DNA of 64,000 nt from Streptomyces sp. NBC_01429 (GTDB taxonomy: Bacteria > Actinomycetota > Actinomycetes > Streptomycetales > Streptomycetaceae): contig NZ_CP109599.1 of NCBI RefSeq assembly GCF_036231945.1, forward strand, positions 5,979,501-6,043,500. The letters run 5' to 3'. This document shows, piece after piece, positions 21,661 to 30,936 of this stretch (within the stretch, counting starts at the first letter, position 1; each line of letters starts with the position of its first letter). The position numbers and the translations under genes were made by a program. Below the pieces are notes generated by a model, which did not search any database, had not been told where the DNA came from, and worked only from the letters and a program-made list of their open reading frames with translations.

Positions 21661-23625
21661 GTGCCGCCCAAGGAACCACCGCGCCGCCGGGTGCCCGGCC
21701 CGGCCCGCTCCGGCAGCGGCGGCGGCCGGCCCCGCTCGGGGCCCCGCCCCCCGGCCGGCCGGCCCCGTACCCGCCCCACCGGCCCGCGCACCATCCAACT
21801 GGGCAGCCCGCGCCCTCGGCTGCGGCTGGTCGGACTGGCGCTGACCGTCATCATGCTGATGTTCGTCGTCCGGCTGCTCCAGGTGCAGGCCGTCAACGCC
21901 AGCGCGTACGCAGCCAAGGCCGAGAAGAGCCGCTACCTCAGCCATACGATCGCGGCGGAGCGCGGCGAGATCACCGACCGCTCCGGCGTCGCCCTCGCCG
22001 CCAGCGTCGACGCGTACGACATCACCGCCGACCCGATGATGTTCACCCCCGACTTCACCAAGATCGCGGACGCCCCCGAACAGGCCGCCGCGCTCCTCGC
22101 GCCGATCCTCGGCGTGGAGAGCGACGAGCTGGTGAAGAAGCTCAAGACCCCCAAGTCCCGCTACGCGGTGCTGGCCCGGCGCCAGACCCCGCAGGTCTGG
22201 AACCAGATCAAGGACCTCAAGCGGGTGTTCGCCGAGAAGGCCGCCAAGGAGAAGAGCGGCGGCGGCTCCGGCGTCAGCGTGCTGTCCGGCGTGTTCCAGG
22301 AGGGCAGCAGCAAGCGCGAGTACCCCAACGGGGACCTCGCCGCCGGGATACTGGGATACGTGAACGCCACCGGCCACGGCGGCGGCGGCATCGAGTCCAT
22401 GCTCGACAAGGAACTCGCGGGCCGGGACGGCAAGGTCAGCTACGTCCAGTCCGGCGGCCGGCGCGTCCCCACCGCCAGCTCCCGGGAGACCCCCGCCGTA
22501 CCCGGCTCGGGCATCGAGCTGACCATCGACCGGGACATCCAGTGGGCCGCCCAGCAGGCCATCGCCGACCAGGTCAAGGAGTCCAAGGCCGACCGCGGGT
22601 ACGTGATAGTGCAGAACACCAGGACCGGCGAGGTGCTCGCCATGGCCAACGCCCCCGGCTTCAACCCCAACGACCTCTCCCGCGCCGACGCGGCCTCGCT
22701 GGGCAACGCGGCCCTCCAGGACGTGTACGAACCCGGCTCCACCAGCAAGGTCATGTCCATGGCCGCCGTACTGGAGGAGAAGGCCGCCGCCCCCGGCACC
22801 CATGTCGTCGTCCCCAACACCCTGCACCGGGGCGACCGCCTCTTCCACGACGACATCGACCACCCCACCTGGTACCTGACGCTCAACGGCGTCCTCGCCA
22901 AGTCCAGCAACATCGGCACCATCCTCGCCACCGGCCAGCTCGGCAAGACCCAGCCCGAGGCCAACAAGGTCCTGCACTCCTACCTGAGCAAATTCGGCAT
23001 CGGCCGGCCCACCGGACTGAACTACCCGGGCGAGACCCAGGGCATCCTGGCCAAACCGCAGGACTGGTCCACCTCGCAGCAGTACACGATCCCCTTCGGC
23101 CAGGGCCTGTCCATCAACGCCATGCAGGCCGCCTCCGTCTACTCCACCATCGCCAACGGCGGGGTACGGGTCGAGCCCACCCTCATCCGCGGCACCCACG
23201 ACCCCGACGGCCGCTTCACCGCGGCCCCCGCGCCCAAGAAGACCCGCGTGGTCAGCGAGGAGACCGCCAAGACGGTCTCCACCATGCTGGAGTCGGTCGT
23301 CGGCGACGAGGAGGGGACCGGCACCAAGGCCGCCATCCCCGGCTACCGCGTCGCGGGCAAGACCGGTACGGCCAACCGGGTCGACCCGAAACTCGGCGTC
23401 TACAAGGGATACACCGCCTCCTTCGCGGGCTTCGCGCCCGCCGACGACCCGCAGATCACCGTCTACTGCGCCATCCAGAACCCCACCAAGGGCAGTTACT
23501 TCGGCGGCCAGATCTGCGGACCCATCTACAAGAAGGTCATGGAGTTCGCTCTCAAGACACTGCGGGTCGCCCCGACCGGCAGTACACCCGCCCGGCTGCC
23601 GGTCACCTTCAAACCCGGCGAGTGA
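21661..23625 (+). CDS. ftsI: Septal peptidoglycan transpeptidase FtsI (PBP3)
   Basis: A 654-residue class B penicillin-binding protein that crosslinks septal peptidoglycan with FtsW. A Pro/Arg/Gly-rich cytoplasmic arm (1-50) precedes one membrane anchor (LRLVGLALTVIMLMFVVRLL) and the dimerisation domain with RGEITDRSGVALA. Catalytic motifs are STSK (Ser360, Lys363), SSN (415-417) and KTGT (567-570). No PASTA domain follows; the protein stops about 85 residues after KTGT. The GTG start lies 4 nt after ftsL. Confidence 0.97.
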   Translation: MPPKEPPRRRVPGPARSGSGGGRPRSGPRPPAGRPRTRPTGPRTIQLGSPRPRLRLVGLALTVIMLMFVVRLLQVQAVNASAYAAKAEKSRYLSHTIAAERGEITDRSGVALAASVDAYDITADPMMFTPDFTKIADAPEQAAALLAPILGVESDELVKKLKTPKSRYAVLARRQTPQVWNQIKDLKRVFAEKAAKEKSGGGSGVSVLSGVFQEGSSKREYPNGDLAAGILGYVNATGHGGGGIESMLDKELAGRDGKVSYVQSGGRRVPTASSRETPAVPGSGIELTIDRDIQWAAQQAIADQVKESKADRGYVIVQNTRTGEVLAMANAPGFNPNDLSRADAASLGNAALQDVYEPGSTSKVMSMAAVLEEKAAAPGTHVVVPNTLHRGDRLFHDDIDHPTWYLTLNGVLAKSSNIGTILATGQLGKTQPEANKVLHSYLSKFGIGRPTGLNYPGETQGILAKPQDWSTSQQYTIPFGQGLSINAMQAASVYSTIANGGVRVEPTLIRGTHDPDGRFTAAPAPKKTRVVSEETAKTVSTMLESVVGDEEGTGTKAAIPGYRVAGKTGTANRVDPKLGVYKGYTASFAGFAPADDPQITVYCAIQNPTKGSYFGGQICGPIYKKVMEFALKTLRVAPTGSTPARLPVTFKPGE

Positions 23626-23787
23626 CCCCCAGGGAAAGCGCCAGTGACAACGATCACCCCCGATTCCGGGAACCACCAGGAACCCCCCGCGTACCGCCCG
23701 ACCTCACGTGGCCCGGCGCCCGCCGAGCCCGGTACGCTCACCGCCGTGCCACAAGCTGATCACCGAACCACCCCCGAGGACGCCCCT

Positions 23788-25395
23788 GTGAACCAGCCGG
23801 GGACGCCCCGCCCGGAGCGGGTCCGCCCGATCTCCCTCACGGAGCTGGCCGCCCTGCTGGGCGCCGAGACACCCGCCCCGGAGGAGGTGAGGGGCCCGGG
23901 GGAAGCGACCGGCATCACACACGACTCACGCGCGGTACGCCCAGGTGACGTGTACGCGGCGCTGCCGGGCGCCCGCCTGCACGGCGCGGACTTCGCCGGC
24001 CAGGCGGCCGACCTCGGCGCCGCCGCGATCCTGACCGACCCGGCCGGCGCGGAACGCTGCGCCGCCACCGGGCTTCCGCTGCTGGTCGTCGCCGACCCGC
24101 GCGGCAGCATGGGAGAACTCGCCGCCGAGATCTACGGACGCCCCGGCGCCGGTCTGCTCCAGATCGGCATCACCGGCACCTCCGGCAAGACCACCACCGC
24201 GTACCTGATCGAGGGCGGCCTGCGCGAGGCCGGCCACCGCACCGGCCTGATCGGCACCGTGGAGATGCGCATCGGTGACGAACGCATCAAGTCCGAGCGC
24301 ACCACCCCCGAGGCCACCGACCTCCAGGCGCTCTTCGCCGTCATGCGCGAACGCGGCGTCGACTCGGTCGCCATGGAGGTCTCCAGCCACGCCCTGGTGC
24401 TCGGCCGGGTCGACGGCTGCGTCTTCGACGTCGCCGTCTTCAACAACCTCAGCCCGGAGCACATGGAGTTCCACTCCGGCATGGAGGACTACTTCCAGGC
24501 CAAGGCCCGGCTGTTCACCCCCGAGCGCAGCAGGACCGGCGTGGTGAACTTCGACGACGAGTACGGCCGCCGGCTCGTCGACGAGTCCGGCGTCCCGGTC
24601 ACCACCTTCTCCGCCGAGGGCCACCCGGACGCCGACTGGCGCGCCGAGAACGTCGAGGTCGGCTCGCACGGCTCGACCTTCACCGCCGTCGGCCCCAAGG
24701 GCGAACGGGTGACCGCCCGGGCGCCGCTGCCAGGACCCTTCAACGTCGCCAACACGCTCGCCGCCGTCGTCACCCTGGCCGCCGCCGGGATCGACCCGCA
24801 GACCGCCGCCGACGGCATCGCCGCCGTCCCCGGCGTGCCGGGCCGCCTGGAGCGCGTGGACGCGGGCCAGCCGTACCTCGCCGTCGTGGACTACGCGCAC
24901 AAGACCGACGCGGTCGAATCGGTTCTGCGCTCGCTGCGCAAGGTCACCACCGGCGAGGTGCACATCGTCCTCGGCTGCGGCGGCGACCGCGACGAGACCA
25001 AACGCGGGCCGATGGGCGCAGCCGCCGCCCGGCTCGCCGACACCGCCGTACTGACCTCGGACAACCCCCGGGGCGAGGATCCGCTCGCGATCCTCGCCGC
25101 GATGCTCGCGGGCGCCGCCGAGGTGCCGATCCACGAGCGCGGCGACGTCCTGGTCGACGCGGACCGCGCCTCGGCCATCGCCGCCGTCGTCGCCCGCGCG
25201 CGGCCCGACGACACCGTACTGATCGCGGGCAAGGGCCACGAGCAGGGCCAGGACATCGCCGGGGTCGTCCGCGCCTTCGACGACCGCCAGGTGCTGCGCG
25301 AGGCCATCCTGCGCTCCCGCCGCGACGACCCCAGCCCCGAGCGTTCCCACCCGCTCCGTCACGAGCACCGTCACGAGAACAACAGTCAGGGATGA
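23788..25395 (+). CDS. murE: UDP-MurNAc-tripeptide synthetase MurE
   Basis: About 535 residues; adds diaminopimelate to UDP-MurNAc-L-Ala-D-Glu in the cytoplasm. HDSRAVRPGDVYAALPG is the N-terminal UDP-binding motif, TGTSGKTT (129-136) the P-loop, and SDNPRGEDP (DNPR 425-428) the DAP-recognition motif. I chose the GTG at 23788: GAGGA lies 7 nt upstream and codon use becomes strongly GC3-biased there. Earlier in-frame GTGs at 23746 (7 nt after a TACGCT leaderless-type -10) and 23644 (18 nt after ftsI) remain possible. The C-terminal tail RSHPLRHEHRHENN is His/Arg-rich and unusual. Confidence 0.94.
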   Translation: MNQPGTPRPERVRPISLTELAALLGAETPAPEEVRGPGEATGITHDSRAVRPGDVYAALPGARLHGADFAGQAADLGAAAILTDPAGAERCAATGLPLLVVADPRGSMGELAAEIYGRPGAGLLQIGITGTSGKTTTAYLIEGGLREAGHRTGLIGTVEMRIGDERIKSERTTPEATDLQALFAVMRERGVDSVAMEVSSHALVLGRVDGCVFDVAVFNNLSPEHMEFHSGMEDYFQAKARLFTPERSRTGVVNFDDEYGRRLVDESGVPVTTFSAEGHPDADWRAENVEVGSHGSTFTAVGPKGERVTARAPLPGPFNVANTLAAVVTLAAAGIDPQTAADGIAAVPGVPGRLERVDAGQPYLAVVDYAHKTDAVESVLRSLRKVTTGEVHIVLGCGGDRDETKRGPMGAAAARLADTAVLTSDNPRGEDPLAILAAMLAGAAEVPIHERGDVLVDADRASAIAAVVARARPDDTVLIAGKGHEQGQDIAGVVRAFDDRQVLREAILRSRRDDPSPERSHPLRHEHRHENNSQG

Positions 25396-25399
25396 CCCA

Positions 25400-26830
25400 G
25401 TGATCGCCCTCTCTCTCGCCGAGATCGCCGCCATCGTCGGCGGGCAGCCGCACGACATACCGGATCCGGCCGTTCTGGTCACCGGATCCGTCGTCTACGA
25501 CTCCCGCGCGGTGGAACCCGGCAGCCTGTTCGCCGCCTTCGCCGGCGAGCGCGTCGACGGCCACGACTACGCGCGGGGCGCCGTCGAGGCGGGCGCGGTG
25601 GCCGTTCTGGCCGCCCGCCCCGTCGGGGTGCCCGCCATCGTCGTGGACGACGTCGTCCAGGCCCTCGGAGCCCTCGCCCGCACCGTCGTGGAGCGCCTCG
25701 GCGCCACCGCGGTCGCGCTGACCGGATCGGCGGGCAAGACCAGCACCAAGGACCTGATCGCCCAGCTGCTCCAGCGCGCCGGGCCCACGGTCTGGCCGGA
25801 GGGAAACCTCAACAACGAGATCGGCCTGCCGGTGACCGCGCTGCGGGCCGTGGCCGACACCCGCTATCTCGTCCTCGAAATGGGTGCGCGCTACATCGGC
25901 GACATCCGTTACCTCACCGGACTCGTCCCGCCCCGGATCGGCCTCGTGCTGAACGTCGGCACCGCCCACATCGGCGAGTTCGGCGGGCGCGAGCAGATCG
26001 CCCAGGCCAAGGGCGAGATGGTGGAGTCGCTGCCGTCCGCCGAGGACGGCGGAGTGGCCGTCCTCAACGCCGACGACCCGCTCGTGCGCGCCATGACTTC
26101 GCGCACCAAGGCGCGCGTCGTGCTGTTCGGAGAGTCGGGCGAAGCAGACGTACGGGCAGAGAACGTCCGCCTCACAGCCACCGGACAGCCCGCGTTCAGG
26201 CTTCGAACACCCTCCGGGTGCAGCGACGTGACGCTGCGGCTGTACGGTGAGCACCACGTGTCGAACGCGCTCGCCTCGGCCGCCGTCGCCCATGAGTTGG
26301 GCATGTCCGCCGACGAGATCGCCGTGGCGCTCTCCGAGGCGGGAACCCTCTCCCGCTGGCGTATGGAGGTCACCGAGCGCTCGGACGGCGTGACGATCGT
26401 CAACGACGCCTACAACGCGAACCCCGAGTCCATGAGGGCGGCGCTCCGTGCGCTGGTCTCCATGGGTGGTGCCTCACGGCCCGAGGGGAGCCGTACCTGG
26501 GCGGTGCTCGGCCCGATGGCCGAGCTGGGGGACGAATCGCTCGCCGAGCACGACGCGGTCGGACGGCTCGCCGTCCGGCTCAACGTCAGCAAGCTCGTGG
26601 CAGTCGGGGGCAGGGAAGCGTCCTGGCTGCGATTGGGCGCTTACAACGAGGGTTCGTGGGGTGAGGAGTCGGTGCACGTGTCCGACGCGCAGGCGGCGGT
26701 CGACCTGTTGCGCAGTGAACTGCGTCCGGGAGACGTCGTGCTGGTGAAGGCTTCCAGGTCGGTCGGTCTCGAGCGGGTCGCCCAGGCGCTGCTGGAGAAC
26801 GCCACCGAGGGCGAGGTCTCCGGCCGATGA
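25400..26830 (+). CDS. murF: UDP-MurNAc-tripeptide-D-Ala-D-Ala ligase MurF
   Basis: A 476-residue Mur ligase adding D-Ala-D-Ala to complete UDP-MurNAc-pentapeptide. VVYDSRAVEPGSLFAAFAGERVDGHD is the N-terminal domain motif, ALTGSAGKTSTKD the P-loop (about 110-122), EMGARYIGDI and LNVGTAHIGEFG the central domain, and INDAYNANPESMRAAL-like sequence (VNDAYNANP) the C-terminal domain. The GTG start lies 4 nt after murE, and the stop overlaps mraY in ATGA. Confidence 0.96.
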   Translation: MIALSLAEIAAIVGGQPHDIPDPAVLVTGSVVYDSRAVEPGSLFAAFAGERVDGHDYARGAVEAGAVAVLAARPVGVPAIVVDDVVQALGALARTVVERLGATAVALTGSAGKTSTKDLIAQLLQRAGPTVWPEGNLNNEIGLPVTALRAVADTRYLVLEMGARYIGDIRYLTGLVPPRIGLVLNVGTAHIGEFGGREQIAQAKGEMVESLPSAEDGGVAVLNADDPLVRAMTSRTKARVVLFGESGEADVRAENVRLTATGQPAFRLRTPSGCSDVTLRLYGEHHVSNALASAAVAHELGMSADEIAVALSEAGTLSRWRMEVTERSDGVTIVNDAYNANPESMRAALRALVSMGGASRPEGSRTWAVLGPMAELGDESLAEHDAVGRLAVRLNVSKLVAVGGREASWLRLGAYNEGSWGEESVHVSDAQAAVDLLRSELRPGDVVLVKASRSVGLERVAQALLENATEGEVSGR

Positions 26831-27897
26831 GGCAGATCCTCTTCGCGGGAGCCATCGGGCTCTTTCTGACCCTGATCGGCACTCCGCTGCTGATCAAGCT
26901 GCTGGCCCGCAAGGGATACGGGCAGTTCATCCGGGACGACGGCCCGCGCACGCACGGCAGCAAGAAGGGGACGCCCACCATGGGCGGCATCGCCTTCATC
27001 CTCGCCACGCTGATCGCCTACGCCCTGGCGAAGGTGATCACCAGCGAGCGGCCGTCCATCTCGGGTGCGCTGGCGCTGTTCCTGATGGCGGGCATGGGTC
27101 TCGTCGGGTTCCTCGACGACTACATCAAGATCGTCAAGCAGCGGTCGCTGGGGCTGCGGGCCAAGGCGAAGATGGCGGGACAGCTGATCGTCGGCATCGC
27201 CTTCGCGGTGCTGTCGCTCCAGTTCGCCGACCACCGGGGGAACACCCCGGCGTCCACCAAGCTGTCGTTCGTCACGGACTTCGGCTGGTCGATCGGTCCG
27301 GTGCTGTTCGTGATCTGGGCGCTGTTCATGATCCTCGCCATGTCCAACGGCGTGAACCTGACCGACGGTCTGGACGGTCTGGCCACCGGCGCGGCGGTGA
27401 TGGTCTTCGGTGCGTACACCTTCATCGGTCTGTGGCAGTTCCAGGAGTCCTGCGCCAGCGCGCTGACCCTGACCAACCCCAACGCCTGTTTCGAGGTACG
27501 AGATCCACTCGACCTCGCGGTCGTCGCCTCCGCGCTGATGGGCTCCTGCTTCGGGTTCCTGTGGTGGAACACCTCACCCGCCAAGATCTTCATGGGTGAC
27601 ACGGGCTCGCTCGCGCTCGGCGGTGCCATCGCTGGCGTGGCGATCCTCTCCCGTACCGAGTTCCTGATGGCCGTCCTCGGCGGCCTCTTCGTGATGATCA
27701 CCATGTCGGTGGTCATCCAGGTCGGGTCCTTCAAGATGACCGGCAAGCGGGTCTTCCGGATGGCACCCCTCCAGCACCACTTCGAACTCAAGGGGTGGTC
27801 CGAAGTCCTTGTGGTGGTGCGGTTCTGGATCATTCAGGGCATGTGCGTCATTGTGGGGCTCGGCATCTTCTACGCGGGCTGGGCGGCCGAGAAGTGA
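26827..27897 (+). CDS. mraY: Phospho-MurNAc-pentapeptide-transferase MraY
   Basis: A 356-residue polytopic enzyme transferring phospho-MurNAc-pentapeptide to undecaprenyl phosphate to make lipid I. About ten hydrophobic helices are visible. GTPTMGGIAFI, the Asp-rich LVGFLDDYIK, LTDGLDGLATG and FMGDTGSLALGG (Mg2+-binding region) are conserved, and APLQHHFELKGWSE lies near the C-terminus. It overlaps murF by 4 nt (ATGA) and murD by 4 nt (GTGA), so translation of the three is likely coupled. Confidence 0.97.
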   Translation: MRQILFAGAIGLFLTLIGTPLLIKLLARKGYGQFIRDDGPRTHGSKKGTPTMGGIAFILATLIAYALAKVITSERPSISGALALFLMAGMGLVGFLDDYIKIVKQRSLGLRAKAKMAGQLIVGIAFAVLSLQFADHRGNTPASTKLSFVTDFGWSIGPVLFVIWALFMILAMSNGVNLTDGLDGLATGAAVMVFGAYTFIGLWQFQESCASALTLTNPNACFEVRDPLDLAVVASALMGSCFGFLWWNTSPAKIFMGDTGSLALGGAIAGVAILSRTEFLMAVLGGLFVMITMSVVIQVGSFKMTGKRVFRMAPLQHHFELKGWSEVLVVVRFWIIQGMCVIVGLGIFYAGWAAEK

Positions 27898-29303
27898 ACT
27901 GGCACGGCAAGCGGGTCACCGTCGCGGGTCTCGGGGTCTCCGGGATCCCGGCGGCCCGGGTCCTGCACGGACTCGGCGCGGCGGTCACCGTGGTCAACGA
28001 GGTGGACGACGAGCGGGCCCGCGCCCAGGGCGCCGAGCTGGAGAAGCTCGGCGTCACCGTCCGCCTCGGCGACGGCGCGACGCTGCCCGACTCCACGGAG
28101 CTGATCGTCACGGCGCCGGGCTGGCGGCCCGACAAGCCGCTCTTCGCGGCCGCCGAGGCGGCGGGCGTGGAGGTCTGGGGCGACGTCGAGCTGGCGTGGC
28201 GGCTGCGGAAGCCCGACGCGGCGCCCTGGCTCGCCGTGACCGGTACCAACGGCAAGACCACCACCGTACGGATGCTCGCCTCCATCCTGGAGGCCGCCGG
28301 GCTGCGTACGGCCGCCGTCGGCAACATCGGCGTCTCACTGCTGGACGCCGTCACCGCCGAGGAACCGTACGACGTCCTCGCCGTCGAGCTGTCCAGCTAC
28401 CAGCTGCACTGGGCGCCGAGCGTGCGCGCCCACTCCGCCGCCGTGCTCAACCTGGCCCCCGACCACCTCGACTGGCACGGCTCCATGGCGGCCTACACGG
28501 CCGACAAGGGCCGGATCTACGAGGGCAACCGCGTCGCCTGTGTCTACAACGCGGCCGACCCGGCCACCGAGGAGCTGGTGCGCGCCGCCGACGTCGAGGA
28601 GGGCTGCCGGGCCATCGGATTCACCCTCGGCACCCCGGGCCCCTCCCAACTGGGTGTCGTGGACGGCATCCTGGTCGACCGGGCCTTCGTGGAGAACCGC
28701 CGCGAGCAGGCCCAGGAACTCGCCCAGGTCTCCGACGTCGACCCGCCCGCCCCGCACAACGTGGCCAACGCCCTGGCCGCCGCCGCCCTGGCCCGCGCCT
28801 TCGGCGTGGAGCCCGCGGCCGTACGGGACGGACTGCGCGCCTTCCACCCCGACCCGCACCGCATCGAGCGGGTCGCGGAGGTCGCGGGCGTCACGTACAT
28901 CGACGACTCCAAGGCCACCAACACCCATGCCGCCCAGGCGTCCCTCGCCGCCTACGACCCGATCGTCTGGATCGCCGGCGGCCTCGCCAAGGGCGCGTCC
29001 TTCGACGAGCTGGTCGGCACGGCGGCCCGACGGCTGCGCGGGGTGGTCCTGATGGGCGCCGACCGGGCGCTCATCCGGGAAGCCCTGGCGCGACACGCCC
29101 CCGAAGTCCCGGTCGTGGACCTCGACCGGACCGACACTGGAGCGATGTCGGAGGCGGTGCGGGAAGCGGCACGCCTCGCACAGCCCGGGGACACGGTCCT
29201 GATGGCCCCGGCGTGTGCCTCGATGGACATGTTCGTCAACTACAACAAGCGGGGCGAGGCGTTCGCGGACGCGGTACACGCCCTCGCCGCCGAGCACGCC
29301 TGA
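27894..29303 (+). CDS. murD: UDP-MurNAc-L-alanine:D-glutamate ligase MurD
   Basis: A 469-residue ATP-dependent ligase adding D-glutamate. VTVAGLGVSGIPAARVL is the N-terminal Rossmann domain, TGTNGKTTT (116-124) the P-loop, AVLNLAPDHLDWHGSM the central domain and YIDDSKATNTHAAQASL the C-terminal domain. I chose the GTG at 27894 because it overlaps the mraY stop (GTGA) and VNWHGKRVTV is the family start. The D-Glu substrate links this cluster to the D-glutamate/5-oxoproline cassette 9 kb downstream. Confidence 0.96.
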   Translation: MNWHGKRVTVAGLGVSGIPAARVLHGLGAAVTVVNEVDDERARAQGAELEKLGVTVRLGDGATLPDSTELIVTAPGWRPDKPLFAAAEAAGVEVWGDVELAWRLRKPDAAPWLAVTGTNGKTTTVRMLASILEAAGLRTAAVGNIGVSLLDAVTAEEPYDVLAVELSSYQLHWAPSVRAHSAAVLNLAPDHLDWHGSMAAYTADKGRIYEGNRVACVYNAADPATEELVRAADVEEGCRAIGFTLGTPGPSQLGVVDGILVDRAFVENRREQAQELAQVSDVDPPAPHNVANALAAAALARAFGVEPAAVRDGLRAFHPDPHRIERVAEVAGVTYIDDSKATNTHAAQASLAAYDPIVWIAGGLAKGASFDELVGTAARRLRGVVLMGADRALIREALARHAPEVPVVDLDRTDTGAMSEAVREAARLAQPGDTVLMAPACASMDMFVNYNKRGEAFADAVHALAAEHA

Positions 29304-29421
29304 CCGGTCCGGCCCCGTGCCGTGCCGAGCTGTCCGGCCGGGGCCGCGCCACCGTCGAGTGGTTCTGGGAGGCTCCGCCCGCCGACAGCCGCGCCAGGCA
29401 CGACTGGAGGGGACAGCGACG

Positions 29422-30930
29422 ATGCCGGCCGACGACATCGCGGACCGGGAGCCGCGCCCCGCGGCGGGCCGCTGGGGCTACGCGGGCGTACTCCCGGGCG
29501 CGCCCGCCCTGGCGGGCCCGCACGCCGCCGACACAGCCAGGGAGACCGGGGCCTGCCCCGGCAACGGCCGGCGGTTCCCGCTCGCCCTGCGCGGCAGGGC
29601 CCCGGGAGCGGCCGTACGCAAGCCCCCAGCGGCCCGGCGCGGTGGCGGTGGCGGTGCGTCCCGGGCGCCGCGCGGCGGCGGCCCCCGGCGGCTGTACGAG
29701 CAGCTGCGGCGCACCTGGGACCGGCCGCTCACCGCGTACTACCTGATCCTCGGCAGCGCCCTGCTGATCGCCGTGCTCGGCCTGGTGATGGTCTACTCCG
29801 CGTCGATGATCTACGCGCTCGAGAAATCGCTGCCCGCCGCGTACTTCTTCCGCAAGCAGTTCATCGCGGTCGTCATCGGCGGCGGTCTGATGCTGCTCGC
29901 CGCCCGGATGCCGCTCAAGCTGCACCGCGCCCTGTCGTACCCGCTGCTGGTCGTCACGGTCATCTTGATGGTGCTCGTCCAGATCCCCGGGATAGGGCGC
30001 TCCGTCAACGGCAACCAGAACTGGATCTATCTCGGCGGCCCGTTCCAGCTCCAGCCCAGCGAGTTCGCCAAGCTCGCGCTCGTCCTGTGGGGCGCCGACC
30101 TGCTCGCCCGCAAACAGGACAAGCGGCTGCTGACCCAGTGGAAGCACCTGCTGGTGCCGCTGGTCCCCGGCGCGTTCATGCTGCTCGGTCTGATCATGCT
30201 CGGCGGCGACATGGGCACCGCGATCATTCTCACCGCCGTCCTCTTCGGGCTGCTCTGGCTGGCCGGGGCGCCCACCCGGCTGTTCGGCGGCGTGCTCGGG
30301 GTCGCCGTACTCATCGGGTTCACGCTCATCAAGACCAGCGAGAACAGGCTGTCCCGGTTCTCCTGCGTCGGAGCGGTCGACCTGGGGCCCGAGGGGGAGT
30401 GCTGGCAGGCCGTCCACGGAATCTACGCGCTGGCCTCCGGCGGATGGTTCGGTTCCGGCCTCGGCGCGAGTGTGGAAAAGTGGGGTCAACTGCCCGAAGC
30501 GCACACCGACTTCATTTTCGCCGTCACTGGGGAGGAACTGGGGCTGGCGGGGACGCTGTCGGTACTCGCGCTCTTCGCGGCTCTAGGCTATGCGGGTATC
30601 CGCGTGGCCGGACGCACGGAGGATCCCTTCGTGAGGTACGCCGCGGGAGGTGTGATCACCTGGATCATGGTGCAAGCCGTGATCAATATTGGTGCGGTGC
30701 TCGGCCTGCTGCCGATCGCCGGAGTCCCGCTCCCGCTGTTCTCCTACGGAGGGTCGGCCGTGCTGCCGACCATGTTCGCCGTCGGGCTCCTGATCGCGTT
30801 CGCGCGGGAGGATCCCGCCGCGAAAGCGGCCCTGGCCATGCGGCAGCCTGTCTTCCGGGGGAAGCGGGCCGGGGTGAGATGGAAGACGATGAGACGGCGC
30901 GTCAAGAAGCGTCCGTCCGGAGAGCGGTGA
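29422..30930 (+). CDS. ftsW: Septal peptidoglycan polymerase FtsW (SEDS family)
   Basis: A 502-residue SEDS glycosyltransferase with an unusually long, Arg/Gly/Pro-rich cytoplasmic arm (residues 1-105) before about ten membrane helices. NGNQNWIYLGGPFQLQPSEFAKLALVLW, PEAHTDFIFAVTGEELGL and PLPLFSYGGSA are SEDS hallmarks. The ATG at 29422 follows GGAGGGG; an upstream in-frame GTG at 29215 lies inside murD and is unlikely. The tail is Lys/Arg-rich (KTMRRRVKKRPSGER). The 118-bp gap to murD holds no clear terminator. Confidence 0.95.
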   Translation: MPADDIADREPRPAAGRWGYAGVLPGAPALAGPHAADTARETGACPGNGRRFPLALRGRAPGAAVRKPPAARRGGGGGASRAPRGGGPRRLYEQLRRTWDRPLTAYYLILGSALLIAVLGLVMVYSASMIYALEKSLPAAYFFRKQFIAVVIGGGLMLLAARMPLKLHRALSYPLLVVTVILMVLVQIPGIGRSVNGNQNWIYLGGPFQLQPSEFAKLALVLWGADLLARKQDKRLLTQWKHLLVPLVPGAFMLLGLIMLGGDMGTAIILTAVLFGLLWLAGAPTRLFGGVLGVAVLIGFTLIKTSENRLSRFSCVGAVDLGPEGECWQAVHGIYALASGGWFGSGLGASVEKWGQLPEAHTDFIFAVTGEELGLAGTLSVLALFAALGYAGIRVAGRTEDPFVRYAAGGVITWIMVQAVINIGAVLGLLPIAGVPLPLFSYGGSAVLPTMFAVGLLIAFAREDPAAKAALAMRQPVFRGKRAGVRWKTMRRRVKKRPSGER

Positions 30931-30936
30931 ATTTCG

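Noticed and set aside
29215..29421. Upstream GTG start for FtsW inside murD
   Set aside because: It would overlap murD by about 90 bp and add Arg/Pro-rich non-family residues; ATG 29422 has its own ribosome-binding site.
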